A DNA stretch of 64,000 nt from Collimonas arenae (GTDB lineage: Bacteria > Pseudomonadota > Gammaproteobacteria > Burkholderiales > Burkholderiaceae_D), in the NCBI RefSeq assembly GCF_001584165.1, contig NZ_CP013233.1:2364620-2428619 (forward strand), read 5' to 3'. The notes beneath the pieces were generated by a model. The model worked only from the letters and a program-made list of their open reading frames with translations. It was not told where the DNA came from and did not search any database. Below are positions 30,579 to 40,090 of this stretch, piece after piece. Numbering within the stretch: the stretch's first letter is position 1; every line of letters starts with the position of its first letter. The translations under genes were made by a program, and so were the position numbers.

Positions 30579-30635
30579 CGCCACGATTGGCCGCCGGGAA
30601 CGGGGTGAATGTTCGAGTCACTTGAATGCGCCTAT

Positions 30636-31439
30636 TTAAACGCCTCGAAACACAGGTTGTCGGCGCTCGGCGAAAGCGGCAAGTCCCTCGCTGAAATCCT
30701 CGCTGGCGCAGGCCTGCCGGCGCAGTTCGGCAATTTGCTCCAATGCCTGTACCGGCAGCGGTTGCATGTCTTCGAGAATGCGCAATTGCTCCTTTACCGC
30801 TCGCACCGCCAGCGGCGCTTTGGCCGCGATGCCAAGGGCCATATCGAGCGCCGTCGATTGCAGCAAGTCCTGCTCGACCAGGCAGTTTATTACACCGAAA
30901 TGCGCGGCACGTTCAGCGTCCAACGGCTTGGCGCAGAAAAACATTTCCTTGAGCAGGTGGATCGGCAGATTGTTAAAGAAACGCAATAGTCCGCTGGTGG
31001 TGTATGGCAGCCCAATATTGGCGGGCGTCATGGCGAAGCGTGCACTGCGGTCAGCTACCACCAGATCGCAGCTCATCGCCAGGTCAACCGCGCCGCCCCA
31101 TACCGATCCCGACACCATGGCGATGACCACGCCTGGATAGGCACGCACGCTACGCAATACCTTTTCCAGCGGCTTGCCATAGGCCACAGGATCACGGTCA
31201 TGCGCCAGTTCGCCGAGATCATGGCCGGCGCTCCATACTTCCTGCCCCACTTTACCGCCAAGGAGAACAACCGGAATACGTTGCGCCGCCAGGTCGGCAA
31301 GACATGCGTCCAGCGCGTGCAATAAATCGACGCTCAGCGCGTTACGTCGAGGCGGATTGCTGAACACGATCTGGCCAACGCGTTGGTCGATGATGTGGGC
31401 GGTGACAGTAACCACTGTTTCGTTTTCCAGATGGCTCAT
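30636..31439 (-). CDS. scpB: Methylmalonyl-CoA decarboxylase (crotonase family)
   Basis: 267 residues matching the E. coli ScpB/YgfG layout rather than general enoyl-CoA hydratases: 'VWSAGHDLGELAHDRDPVAYGKPLEKVLR', 'VIAMVSGSVWGGAVDLAMSCDLVVA', 'FAMTPANIGLPYTTSGLL', 'LLKEMFFCAKPLDAERA' (long ones abbreviated by position, about residues 66-180). It decarboxylates methylmalonyl-CoA to propionyl-CoA. It overlaps the CoA-transferase stop/start by 4 bp, so the two are translationally coupled. Confidence 0.82.
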   Translation of the reverse strand: MSHLENETVVTVTAHIIDQRVGQIVFSNPPRRNALSVDLLHALDACLADLAAQRIPVVLLGGKVGQEVWSAGHDLGELAHDRDPVAYGKPLEKVLRSVRAYPGVVIAMVSGSVWGGAVDLAMSCDLVVADRSARFAMTPANIGLPYTTSGLLRFFNNLPIHLLKEMFFCAKPLDAERAAHFGVINCLVEQDLLQSTALDMALGIAAKAPLAVRAVKEQLRILEDMQPLPVQALEQIAELRRQACASEDFSEGLAAFAERRQPVFRGV

Positions 31440-32688
31440 CGCGTTGCCTCCATAAGCCGTTCGGCCGCTGCCGACTGCCGGACCGCTACTGCTCCCTGAT
31501 ACACCGCTTTCGCCGCCAGCAAGGCGTCAATCGACCCATCATCGAAGCCGATTTCACGCAGTGCTTCCAGCGTATGCTCGCCAAGACCGGGCGGCGGCCT
31601 GCGGGTAACAGTTGTCGCGCCATCCGTCCCGTAGCGCGCCACCGGCGTAACCACCTGCCGCAATGCGCCAAGCGTCGGATGCTCGATCGTTTCGACCAGG
31701 CGACAGTGTCGTACCTGCGGATCGTCAAACACTTCGGCCAAGGTATTGATCGGCCCCGCCGGCAAGCCGGCGTCGACGAACAATTCGCTCCATTCACGTT
31801 TGCTGCGGGTCTTCAGGCGTTCTTCAAGTATCGATTTCAGTACATCGCGATGCGCCACACGCATTTCGTTGCTGGCAAAGCGCGGATCGTCCGGCAGCGT
31901 CGGCAGATCGAGCAACTGGCACAACCGCAGCCACATATCGGCCGTAATCGGCGCCAGGTTGAGGGGGCCGTCGGCGGTTTCGAATACGCCGTACGGCGCG
32001 ATGACTGAATGGGCGTTGCCGGTACGCTGCGGGATTTCGCCCAGGCTCAGGTAGCGCTGGCCGTGTACGCTCAGCAGGCCGACCAGGCTCGACAGCAATG
32101 AACTGCCGACATGCTGGCCGCGACCGGTGCGTTCACGTTCAAGCAGTGCGGCGAGTACTGCCATGGCCAGCCACATGCCGGAACTCATGTCGCCGATGGC
32201 AGTGCCGGTGCGGGTCGGGTCACCGTCGGCAAAACCGGTCAGGCTCATCATGCCGGAATAACCCTGGGCGATCTGATCGAAGCCGGGCCAATCGCTCAGC
32301 GGGCCGTCGGCGCCGAAGGCGTTGATGCTGCCCATCACCAGGCGCGGGTTACGGGCGCTCAGGACCTCGTAGCCAAGCCCCATGTTCTCGATTGTGCCTG
32401 GCTTGAAGTTCTCGATCACGACGTCGGCGCTGTCGATCAGCCGGTGCAAGGCGCTCATGCCTTCGGGCTTGCGCATGTCGATGCAGATGCCGCGCTTGTT
32501 ACGGTTGCAGGACAGGTAATAGGTGCTGACGCCACGGTCGAACGGTCCCCATGTACGACTCATGTCGCCGCCCGGCCCCTGCTCCACCTTGATCACATCG
32601 GCGCCGAGGTCGGCCAGGGTCATCGAGCAGAAAGGCCCGATAGCGCGCGGCTGAGGTCGACAACCTTGATTCCTTTTAATGCTTGCAT
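31436..32688 (-). CDS. CaiB/BaiF family (class III) CoA transferase (one frameshift)
   Basis: The start at 32688 gives 'MQALKGIKVVDLSRALSG'; after one missing C near 32642 the frame continues 'PFCSMTLADLGADVIKVEQ', 'YYLSCNRNKRGICIDMRKPEG', 'PLSDWPGFDQIAQGYSGMMSLTG' and 'RTGTAIGDMSSGMWLAMAVLAAL'. These are class III CoA-transferase motifs, with the catalytic Asp expected in the D-M-R/G-D region. Overlap with scpB suggests the product is handed to the decarboxylase. Confidence 0.85.
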
Positions 32689-32720
32689 CTGGTTCTCCAG
32701 CTAATTGATGAGCGAAACCA

Positions 32721-34036
32721 CTATTCGGGCAGTTTCTGGTCGCGGGTCTCAACCGCAAAAGGCAGTATCAGCAAGCCGACTCCAAAAGCCGCCGCGGTCC
32801 AGGCCACCGGCAGGCCGAGTGAACCCTGCCATTGAATCGCCGCTGCCAGCAGGAAGTTCACGCCGGCGCCCAGGAAGCGGCCGATTGAGGCGTTGAAAGC
32901 GAAGGCTGTGGCCCGTATCCGGGTCGGATATTGTTCCGGCAGCCACAGCGAGAAGATCGCGAAATTGCCGCCGAAGAAGCCGAGGAACAACAGCGACACC
33001 ATGAACAGGTTGAGCCCATCCGGTTGATAGAACACCCAGCCGAAAGCAAACACAATGGATACCGCCATGCCGGCAAAGTAGATCCCGAGGGCGGCACGCC
33101 GACCTACCCGTTCGGCCAGCCAGGGCGCAGCGAGGCAACCGAGAATGGTGGCGAACGAGAGAATCGCCGCGCCAATCGAAGCCAGGTGCACCGCGCCGAT
33201 GCGATCGATACCGGCGCGGGTCGCCAGCGTGACCACTGCACTAGCCTCATACACCGAACCGGCCCACAAGCCGATTACCGCCACGCCGACCAAAGTGGCA
33301 CTGGTCAGCGTGCGGCGTCGGAAGGCTGGCGAGAACAATTCTTTCAGCGAACTGCTTGCACTCACGACGGCAGCCACATCCTTTGACGCCTTGTCCCACT
33401 GACCAGGCTCCTTCACCCGCAGCACCGTGAAAATGGCCAGCAACGCCGGCGCCAGGCCGCACAGGAACATGGCGCGCCAGCCATACGTCGCACCGATCGT
33501 GTAATTCAGCCAGGCGGCAATGAAAAAACCCAGGTAGTACCCGGTTTGCAGATAACCCGCGCCCATCTTGCGGCGATCCTCCGGCCAGCTTTCGGCGACA
33601 TAGGTACCGGCCAGCGCCCATTCGCCGCCAACGCCGATGCCGGCAATCAGGCGAAACGCCGCCAGTTCCCAGACATTGTGCGCAAACGCGGCGGCGCCGG
33701 TAAACACGGAATAAATCAGAATGCTGGCGGCCAGGGTCTTGACGCGGCCAAAGCGGTCAGCCAATGGCCCCAGATGAACGACAGCCCCCAGCCGATCAAA
33801 AACAACGCAAACAGGATAGAGCCGTACATGCCGAGATTGCCGGGTGTTGCGGCAATGCCGGACAGCGGCAGCAATTCGGTCAGCGCCGGAATCAGCACCA
33901 GCGCGTAGATCACCGAATCCACGCCGTCCAGCACCCAGCCGGCGTAGACCGCCCAGAATCCGCCGATCTGTTCGCGGGTGAGCGTTGTGCGACGGGGTTT
34001 GACGCCCGTCGGATTGACAGCAATCGCCTTGTTCAT
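32721..34036 (-). CDS. MFS transporter, sialate/aromatic-acid type (one frameshift)
   Basis: Twelve-helix major-facilitator layout. N-terminal 'GFWAVYAGWVLDGVDSVIYALVLIPAL', then a break near 33745 where one extra C turns 'WGHWL' into 'WGPLADRFGRVKTL', the conserved loop 2-3 motif. Later 'GIGVGGEWALAGTYVAESWPEDRR' is the motif typical of metabolite:H+ symporters. About 438 residues. The gene is upstream of, and on the same strand as, the CoA transferase (32 bp), so it probably imports the acid that is then activated. Confidence 0.82.
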
Positions 34037-34210
34037 TCTTGTCTCCTTATCAACCTATATCGGCTGTGGTGAAGCGCTTCCGGGATGGCTACCCGGGCAC
34101 GCATCGATTTTTGTGAGTCAAGTATAGGGAGGCAGTAAATACTTTAAAAATATGTTATTACTCTATCTCCATAGGATTAACATATGGAATACAACACAAG
34201 GGAGGCGAGA

Positions 34211-35149
34211 TTGGATTTGCGGCAACTGCGCTATTACGTGAAGGTAGTCGAATGCGGCAACGTTACACATGCCAGCGAACTGCTGCATATCGCCCAGCCC
34301 GCAGTCAGCCAGCAGATGCGCAACCTGGAGCGCGATCTGGGGATGCAGTTGCTGGAGCGCAGCGTACACGGCGTGGCGCCGACCGCAGCTGGACAGACGC
34401 TGTACCGGCATGCGATCGAATTGCTACGCCAGGCCGACGCTACCCGTGATCTGCTGCTTCAAGATGCCGAACGGCCGCAAGGGAAAGTATCGGTCGGCAT
34501 GCCGTCCAGCACCGCTCGGGTGCTGGCGATGCCGCTGGCGCGCATGGTGCGCGACCGCTATCCGGGAATTGTGCTGGAATTGATCGAAGCGCCAAGTGCC
34601 GATCTGGGTGGGCTGATCGGTGGCGGCCGGGTGGAAATGGCGGTGGTCGCCGATGCGGTCGAGACACGCGGGGTGGCTTCGCAACGGCTGGTTACCGAGG
34701 TGCTGCACCTGATTGCATGGCCGGATTTTCCGCTGCCGACCGAGCCACTGCAACTTGCTGAACTGGCCCGTATGCCATTGATCCTTCCCAGCGCGCCGAA
34801 CTCCATCCGCAGCCGCGTCGAATGGGCTTTGCGCGAAGCAGGCCTGTCATGCGACGTCCAGTTTGAAGCGAGCTCCACCGCGCTGCTGTTCGCTGCGGTC
34901 ATCGCCCGGCTAGGCGTGACCATCCTGCCCTGGTCGGCAGCGCATGTTGAACTCGACGAAGGCAAGCTGAAACTGGCGCAGGTCGATCACCACCTGTTCT
35001 CACGCGATCTGTCGCTGTGCTGGCACGATACAGAACTGCTCAGCAACGCGGTTCAAAAAGTCAAGTCGATCATCCTGGAACTGTTCGATGTACTGGGGCG
35101 CCGTCCGGAATGGACCGCCGGAACGCACGGCCAGGACGGAAGCGCATGA
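34211..35149 (+). CDS. LysR-family transcriptional regulator (TTG start)
   Basis: The ATG at 34184 is possible, but GGGAGG six bases before the in-frame TTG at 34211 gives the family-typical start LDLRQLRYYVKVVE. The HTH follows ('GNVTHASELLHIAQPAVSQQMRNLE') and the effector domain resembles nitrogen-assimilation/Cbl-type members. It is divergent from the MFS-CoA-transferase-scpB operon by about 175 bp and probably regulates it. Confidence 0.85.
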   Translation: MDLRQLRYYVKVVECGNVTHASELLHIAQPAVSQQMRNLERDLGMQLLERSVHGVAPTAAGQTLYRHAIELLRQADATRDLLLQDAERPQGKVSVGMPSSTARVLAMPLARMVRDRYPGIVLELIEAPSADLGGLIGGGRVEMAVVADAVETRGVASQRLVTEVLHLIAWPDFPLPTEPLQLAELARMPLILPSAPNSIRSRVEWALREAGLSCDVQFEASSTALLFAAVIARLGVTILPWSAAHVELDEGKLKLAQVDHHLFSRDLSLCWHDTELLSNAVQKVKSIILELFDVLGRRPEWTAGTHGQDGSA

Positions 35150-35224
35150 GTTGACATCATACAGGGTACCGGCCTGGCGACGGATGACGGATAATAGCGG
35201 TTACATCATTTATAGAATTCCCCC

Positions 35225-37428
35225 ATGGAAATTAAGGTCAACTTTCTCGATAAGCTACGTCTTGAAGCCAAGTTCGATGACTTCACGGTAGTTGCCGATC
35301 AGCCCATTCGCTACAAGGCGACGGTTCGGCGCCCGGCCCCTTCGATTATTTTCTGGCCTCATCGGCTTTGTGTGCAGCTTATTTTGTGAAGTTGTACTGC
35401 GTAACGCGCAATATTCCTACCGAAAATATCCGCCTGTCGCAGAACAATATTGTTGATCCGGAAAACCGGTACCAGCAGATTTTCAAGATTCAGGTCGAAT
35501 TGCCGTCGGATATTTCCGCCAAAGACCGCCAGGGTATTTTGCGCTCCATCGAGCGTTGTACGGTAAAGAAAGTAGTGCAAGCCGGGCCCGAGTTTGTCAT
35601 TGAAGAAGTGGAAAACTTGGATGCCGATGCGCAGTCGTTGCTGACGTTGAAGCCGGCCTCTGGCGTCAACACCTATATTCCGGGCAAGGATCTGCCGTTG
35701 GAGCAGACCATCGCCAACATGTCGGGCGTGTTGGCCAATCTGGGCATCAAGATTGAAATTGCTTCTTGGCGCAATCTGGTTCCTAATGTGTGGTCGCTGC
35801 ATATCCGCGACGCGCACTCGCCGATGTGCTTCACCAACGGCAAGGGCGCGACCAAGGAAAGCGCGCTGGCGTCAGCGCTGGGGGAGTACATCGAGCGCCT
35901 CAATTGCAACCATTTCTATGCGGGTACATTTTGGGGCGAAGACATCGCCAACGCAGCGTTTGTACATTACCCGAACGAGCGCTGGTTTAAGCCCGGCCGC
36001 AAAGATGCGCTGCCGGCCGAAATCCTGGATGAGTACTGCCTGCAAATTTACAATCCCGACGGCGAGTTATCCGGCTCGCATCTGATCGACACCAACTCCG
36101 GCAATGTGCAGCGCGGTATCTGTTCGCTACCGTATGTGCGACAGTCGGACGGCGCGGTGGTGTATTTCCCGTCCAACCTGGTCGAAAACCTGTACGTCAG
36201 CAATGGCATGAGTGCCGGCAACACGCTGGCCGAAGCGCAGGTGCAATGCCTGTCGGAGATTTTCGAACGGGCGGTAAAGCGCGAAATTCTGGAAGGTGAA
36301 ATTACATTGCCTGATGTGCCACAGGAAGTGCTGGCGAAATACCCAGGCATCCTGGCCGGCATTCAGGGATTGGAAGAACAAGGCTTTCCGGTGCTGGTGA
36401 AGGATGCATCGCTGGGAGGCGTGTACCCGGTGATGTGCGTCACCCTGATGAACCCACGGACCGGCGGCGTATTTGCCTCATTCGGCGCGCACCCAAGCCT
36501 GGAGGTGGCGCTGGAGCGCAGTCTGACGGAATTGCTGCAGGGCCGCAGTTTTGAAGGCCTGAACGAATTACCTCGGCCCACCTTTACCAGCGAAGCCGTA
36601 ACGGAGCCAAATAACTTTGTTGAACACTTCATCGATTCCAGCGGCATCGTGTCATGGCGCTTTTTTAGTGCCAAAGCGGATTTCGAGTTTGTTGAGTGGG
36701 ATTTTTCTGGCCACGGTGAAAACTCCAATGCGGACGAGGCCGCGACCTTGTTCGGTATTCTCAAAGAGATGGGCAAAGAGGTGTACGTTGCGACGTATGA
36801 CAATTTGGGCGCCATAGCCTGCCGGATTCTGGTGCCCGGTTATTCGGAAATTTACCCGATAGAGGATTTAATCTGGGATAACACCAACAAGGCGCTGTTG
36901 TTCCGCGCCGATATTTTGAATCTGCATCGGCTGGGCGACGCCAGCCTGGAAGCGCTGCTTGAGCGGCTGGATAACAATGAGCTCGATGAACATTCCGATA
37001 TCGCCACATTGATCGGTATCGAATTTGACGAGAATACGGAGTGGGGACAATTAACCGTTCTCGAGTTGAAGCTGCTGATTCATCTCGCCTTACAGCAATT
37101 TGAGGAGGCCCAAGAGTTGGTAGGAGCCTTCCTGCAGTACAACGACAACACGGTCGAGCGCGGACTGTTTTATCAAGCCTTGGATGTGGTGCTGGAGGTA
37201 CTGTTGGACGACGACCTGGAACTGGACGATTACGTGGTCAATTTCCGTCGGATGTTCGGCGACGCTCGGATGGACGCGGTAATGGGGTCAGTGGACGGCA
37301 GCGTGCGTTTCTTCGGACTAACCCCAACGAGCATGAAACTGGAGGGTCTCGATAGACATCAGCGCCTGATCGACAGTTACCAAAAATTGCATAAGGCACG
37401 GGGTAATATGGCGACGACTGCCAGTTAA
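35225..37428 (+). CDS. OsmC domain / YcaO domain protein (one frameshift)
   Basis: The start at 35225 ('MEIKVNFLDKLRLEAKFDDF') breaks near 35322; one extra G gives 'YKGDGSAPGPFDYFLASSALCAAYF', an OsmC-like domain (about residues 1-140). Residues about 180-560 are a YcaO cyclodehydratase-fold domain with the ATP-binding Glu-rich helices 'KESALASALGEYIER', 'AQVQCLSEIFERA' and 'ERSLTELLQG'. The rest is a helical C-terminus as in E. coli YcaO. Total about 734 residues. YcaO activates amides with ATP; the E. coli protein is linked to RimO-dependent S12 methylthiolation. No RiPP precursor is visible nearby. Confidence 0.85.
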
Positions 37429-37471
37429 GGTTACTAGTCATGTAACGGAAAAAAATCCTCGCGCGCAGAAG

Positions 37472-37499
37472 AAAAAGCCACCGTTTAAGGTGGCTTTTT
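37472..37499. terminator. Rho-independent terminator (bidirectional)
   Basis: Stem aaaaagccacc / ggtggcttttt with a 6-base loop, followed by T-runs on both strands. It separates the YcaO gene (plus) from the ABC/CMD operon end (minus). Confidence 0.9.
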
Positions 37500-37594
37500 C
37501 TTTGCTCATGCCTTGAAATTCATGTGAATATTACGGGCAGAGGACAGGGTTCTAACCTGCGATACAAATCAACATACTTGATTGATTTCTTTCC

Positions 37595-38197
37595 TTACGC
37601 GGTTGCCGCGTCAGCGGCAGGAAACACCGGTTCCCCCAGATTCAGCATCAACCGATTCGCCCAGGCAAAGATCGCAACCGAATGAATCAGATCGAGGATT
37701 TCCAGTTCAGTCAAGCCGACTTCTTTCAATGCATCGATGCTGGCCGCATTCAGTTCGCTAGGCGCATCGGTTAGTTCGGCCGAAAACTTGGAAATTGCCT
37801 GTTCGCGTGCATTGATACCAGCCAGGTACGGATCGTCGAACACCTGCTGCACAGTGTCATTGCGCTTGGCGAGTTGCTCGAATCGTTGGGCATGGACCGA
37901 CGCGCAATAGACGCAGCCGTTGATGCGCGACACCACCATCGCACCCAGTTCCCGCTCAGCGCGCGACATGCCGCCCGGCGCATACATGATGGCGTTGAAG
38001 GCAGCCGAGCGCTGGCGCAAAATATCCGGCTGATGGCCCAGGAACAGGTAATAATCCGACGTTTTGGCCTTGGGATGGCTCTCTTCCAGCACCTTGATCT
38101 GGTCTTCGGTAGCGTTGCCGATATCGATGATGTCCAGCCACGCGTCCCATTCCAGCACCTCATTGGTGAAACCGTGCGATTTGATGATGCTGCTCAT
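37595..38197 (-). CDS. Alkylhydroperoxidase-fold protein (AhpD-like, CxxC)
   Basis: 200 residues of the carboxymuconolactone-decarboxylase (CMD) superfamily. 'GCVYCASVHAQRF' supplies Cys95-x2-Cys98 and His102, the redox pair of AhpD-type peroxidases. It matches my recollection of the 'Avi_7169' peroxidase-related subfamily. Its start overlaps the 3' end of the next CMD gene by 4 bp, so the two are coupled and may form a hetero-oligomer. Confidence 0.85.
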   Translation of the reverse strand: MSSIIKSHGFTNEVLEWDAWLDIIDIGNATEDQIKVLEESHPKAKTSDYYLFLGHQPDILRQRSAAFNAIMYAPGGMSRAERELGAMVVSRINGCVYCASVHAQRFEQLAKRNDTVQQVFDDPYLAGINAREQAISKFSAELTDAPSELNAASIDALKEVGLTELEILDLIHSVAIFAWANRLMLNLGEPVFPAADAATA

Positions 38198-38742
38198 GCT
38201 TGCTCCTTGTGGGACGACGGTGCGGATTGCGCGGCTAGTTTGAGCGCTTTGAGGCCGACGACCACGCGCACTTGATACGAAATGAAGGCAATCAGTTGCG
38301 ACAGTGCGACCACGGCAGGTGTGCTGATGTCTGCAGCGGGCAGGCTTTGCAGAATTTCTTTATCGCCTTCGACCGGACGTTGCGTCAAGGCGCGCGCGAA
38401 ACACAGCATGGCGCGCAGGCGACCGGCCGGCAGCTGCTCCGGCTGCCCTTCCGCCGCGACAGCCAACTGTTCCGCATCCACCGTCAACGAAGCCAGGCGT
38501 TCACGATAATGCGCCACCAGATCGCCTGCGCCGCTAAGCCGGCACGCATACAGCGCCACCAGCAGACGTTCATCAAGGCCGATGCCTGCCAGATCCGGAT
38601 CAAACAAGGTGTCGTAACTGCCCTGCGTTGCGGCGGCAACTTTCTCACGCTGATGGCGCAGCCCGTAGGTAGTGCCGCCAGGCTGCACGCCGACCAGCTT
38701 GTCGATGACATCGTTGTCGAGATCGTATGTGTGCGTCGTCAT
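38194..38742 (-). CDS. CMD-domain protein without CxxC (Avi_7170-like)
   Basis: 182 residues with the CMD core 'LDERLLVALYACRLSGAGDLVAHYRERL', but the active CxxC of AhpD is absent, so a structural or regulatory partner role is plausible. Coupled by overlap on both sides (ATGA to the CxxC paralogue; 4 bp to the BAAT gene). Confidence 0.8.
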   Translation of the reverse strand: MTTHTYDLDNDVIDKLVGVQPGGTTYGLRHQREKVAAATQGSYDTLFDPDLAGIGLDERLLVALYACRLSGAGDLVAHYRERLASLTVDAEQLAVAAEGQPEQLPAGRLRAMLCFARALTQRPVEGDKEILQSLPAADISTPAVVALSQLIAFISYQVRVVVGLKALKLAAQSAPSSHKEQA

Positions 38743-40049
38743 GGGGTTTCCTTTTTAGAAATGTGTGCGGCGACCGCATGCTGCAGGAACGCCAGAGCCT
38801 GTTGCCATGAATGTCGATCGGCTTCTGCATTTGCCAGCGGCTGGCCGCCGCCGGTGCTGATGCGTCCGGATACCGGATGGGCGTAGCTGAGCTGGGTCGT
38901 CGGCACATAGGGGAACAGAATCGAATGCCCGGCATCCTGGTAATCCTGCCACTCGACCGGATACGGATGACCGGCCTCTTTGAGCTTGTCGCTGACCATT
39001 TTGGAATACAGGCTGGATGGCCAGGAACCGTCGTCGCCCGCGGAAAACAGCAACACCGGAGCCTGAATTTTCTCTACCGGGATGCGCGCCCGCGCTACCG
39101 CCGCCTCATCTTGCAAGGCAGTCAACATTGCCAGCGCATGCCGATGCGGCGGTGGTCCTTCATCGAACGGCTGCCAGCTGGCGGTACGATTGTTTTGCCA
39201 CTGGTGCGGCAACGGTTGGCCGTTCAAGAGCCAGGTCGGCCCTTCCCGCCCTATTGCCGGATCGGCGGCGTTCTGGCCGCTATGCACCAGTGCGCTCGGT
39301 ACGTAAGCCAGCACTGCCGATACCTGCTCCGGAAAGGTTGCGCCGAGCAGCAACACCAACTCACCACCACGCGACTGGCCGCTGATGGCGACGAAATCCG
39401 ATCGCGGCTTCAGATTGCGCCGGATCCAATCCAGGCCAGACTGGAAATACTCCAGCGGCGTGTTGGAGATGTAATCCGACAAGCCCGGCGCCTTGAAATA
39501 CGCCAGCGCCAGCGCCGCGTAACCGCGCGACGCATACAACGCAGCGCGCGCCTCGTTGATGCCGCCACCGGAGCCGTTGAGTATCATGACGGCAGGATGC
39601 GGACCATCGCCAGCCGGCAGGAACAGTGTGCCGACCAGACCTTGCTCGCGCAACGGACGGCGGGTGACACCTGAGACACACAGGCGCTGCACCAATTCGG
39701 CATCGGCGCTGTGCTCGCCGGCTTTCGCGGTCAAAGTGGTCACGAGCGGTTCCTGTACATCCGCATGGAATACCTCGCGCCGACCTGGCTGCTGCGGCGT
39801 TTGCGACCACAACAGTCCCATCGCCGAGACACCCGAATAATCGCCGTCCACCGCCTCGGCCAGTGTCAGGTCGACTTCCCCCTGCGCATCGGCCACAAAG
39901 CTGGCGCTGCTGTGCCACCTGCCCCCTGCGCGCAAGGTGCTGCTGGCGACCTCTACACGCTCGCCAGCCGCGGCGCCGCGAACAACAATGCGTCGCGGGA
40001 CGTCGATCAGGTCGTCGGCCGGGCTGACGCTGATTTCAAGCTTCGACAT
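38739..40049 (-). CDS. BAAT-type acyl-CoA thioester hydrolase
   Basis: 436 residues. The N-terminal beta-sandwich (residues about 5-130; 'VRGAAAGERVEVASS') is the acyl-CoA thioesterase/bile-acid N-acyltransferase N-domain. The alpha/beta-hydrolase C-domain has the nucleophile elbow 'SGQSRGGE' (Ser226), 'GDDGSWPSS' (Asp) and 'DAGHSILFP' (His), completing a Ser-Asp-His triad. Human BAAT has Cys in place of Ser. It may hydrolyse a thioester, ester or amide of the imported compound. Confidence 0.85.
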   Translation of the reverse strand: MSKLEISVSPADDLIDVPRRIVVRGAAAGERVEVASSTLRAGGRWHSSASFVADAQGEVDLTLAEAVDGDYSGVSAMGLLWSQTPQQPGRREVFHADVQEPLVTTLTAKAGEHSADAELVQRLCVSGVTRRPLREQGLVGTLFLPAGDGPHPAVMILNGSGGGINEARAALYASRGYAALALAYFKAPGLSDYISNTPLEYFQSGLDWIRRNLKPRSDFVAISGQSRGGELVLLLGATFPEQVSAVLAYVPSALVHSGQNAADPAIGREGPTWLLNGQPLPHQWQNNRTASWQPFDEGPPPHRHALAMLTALQDEAAVARARIPVEKIQAPVLLFSAGDDGSWPSSLYSKMVSDKLKEAGHPYPVEWQDYQDAGHSILFPYVPTTQLSYAHPVSGRISTGGGQPLANAEADRHSWQQALAFLQHAVAAHISKKETP

Positions 40050-40090
40050 CGCCGCCCTCCTTTGCCTGCCGCAACCACTGGCCGGACATC

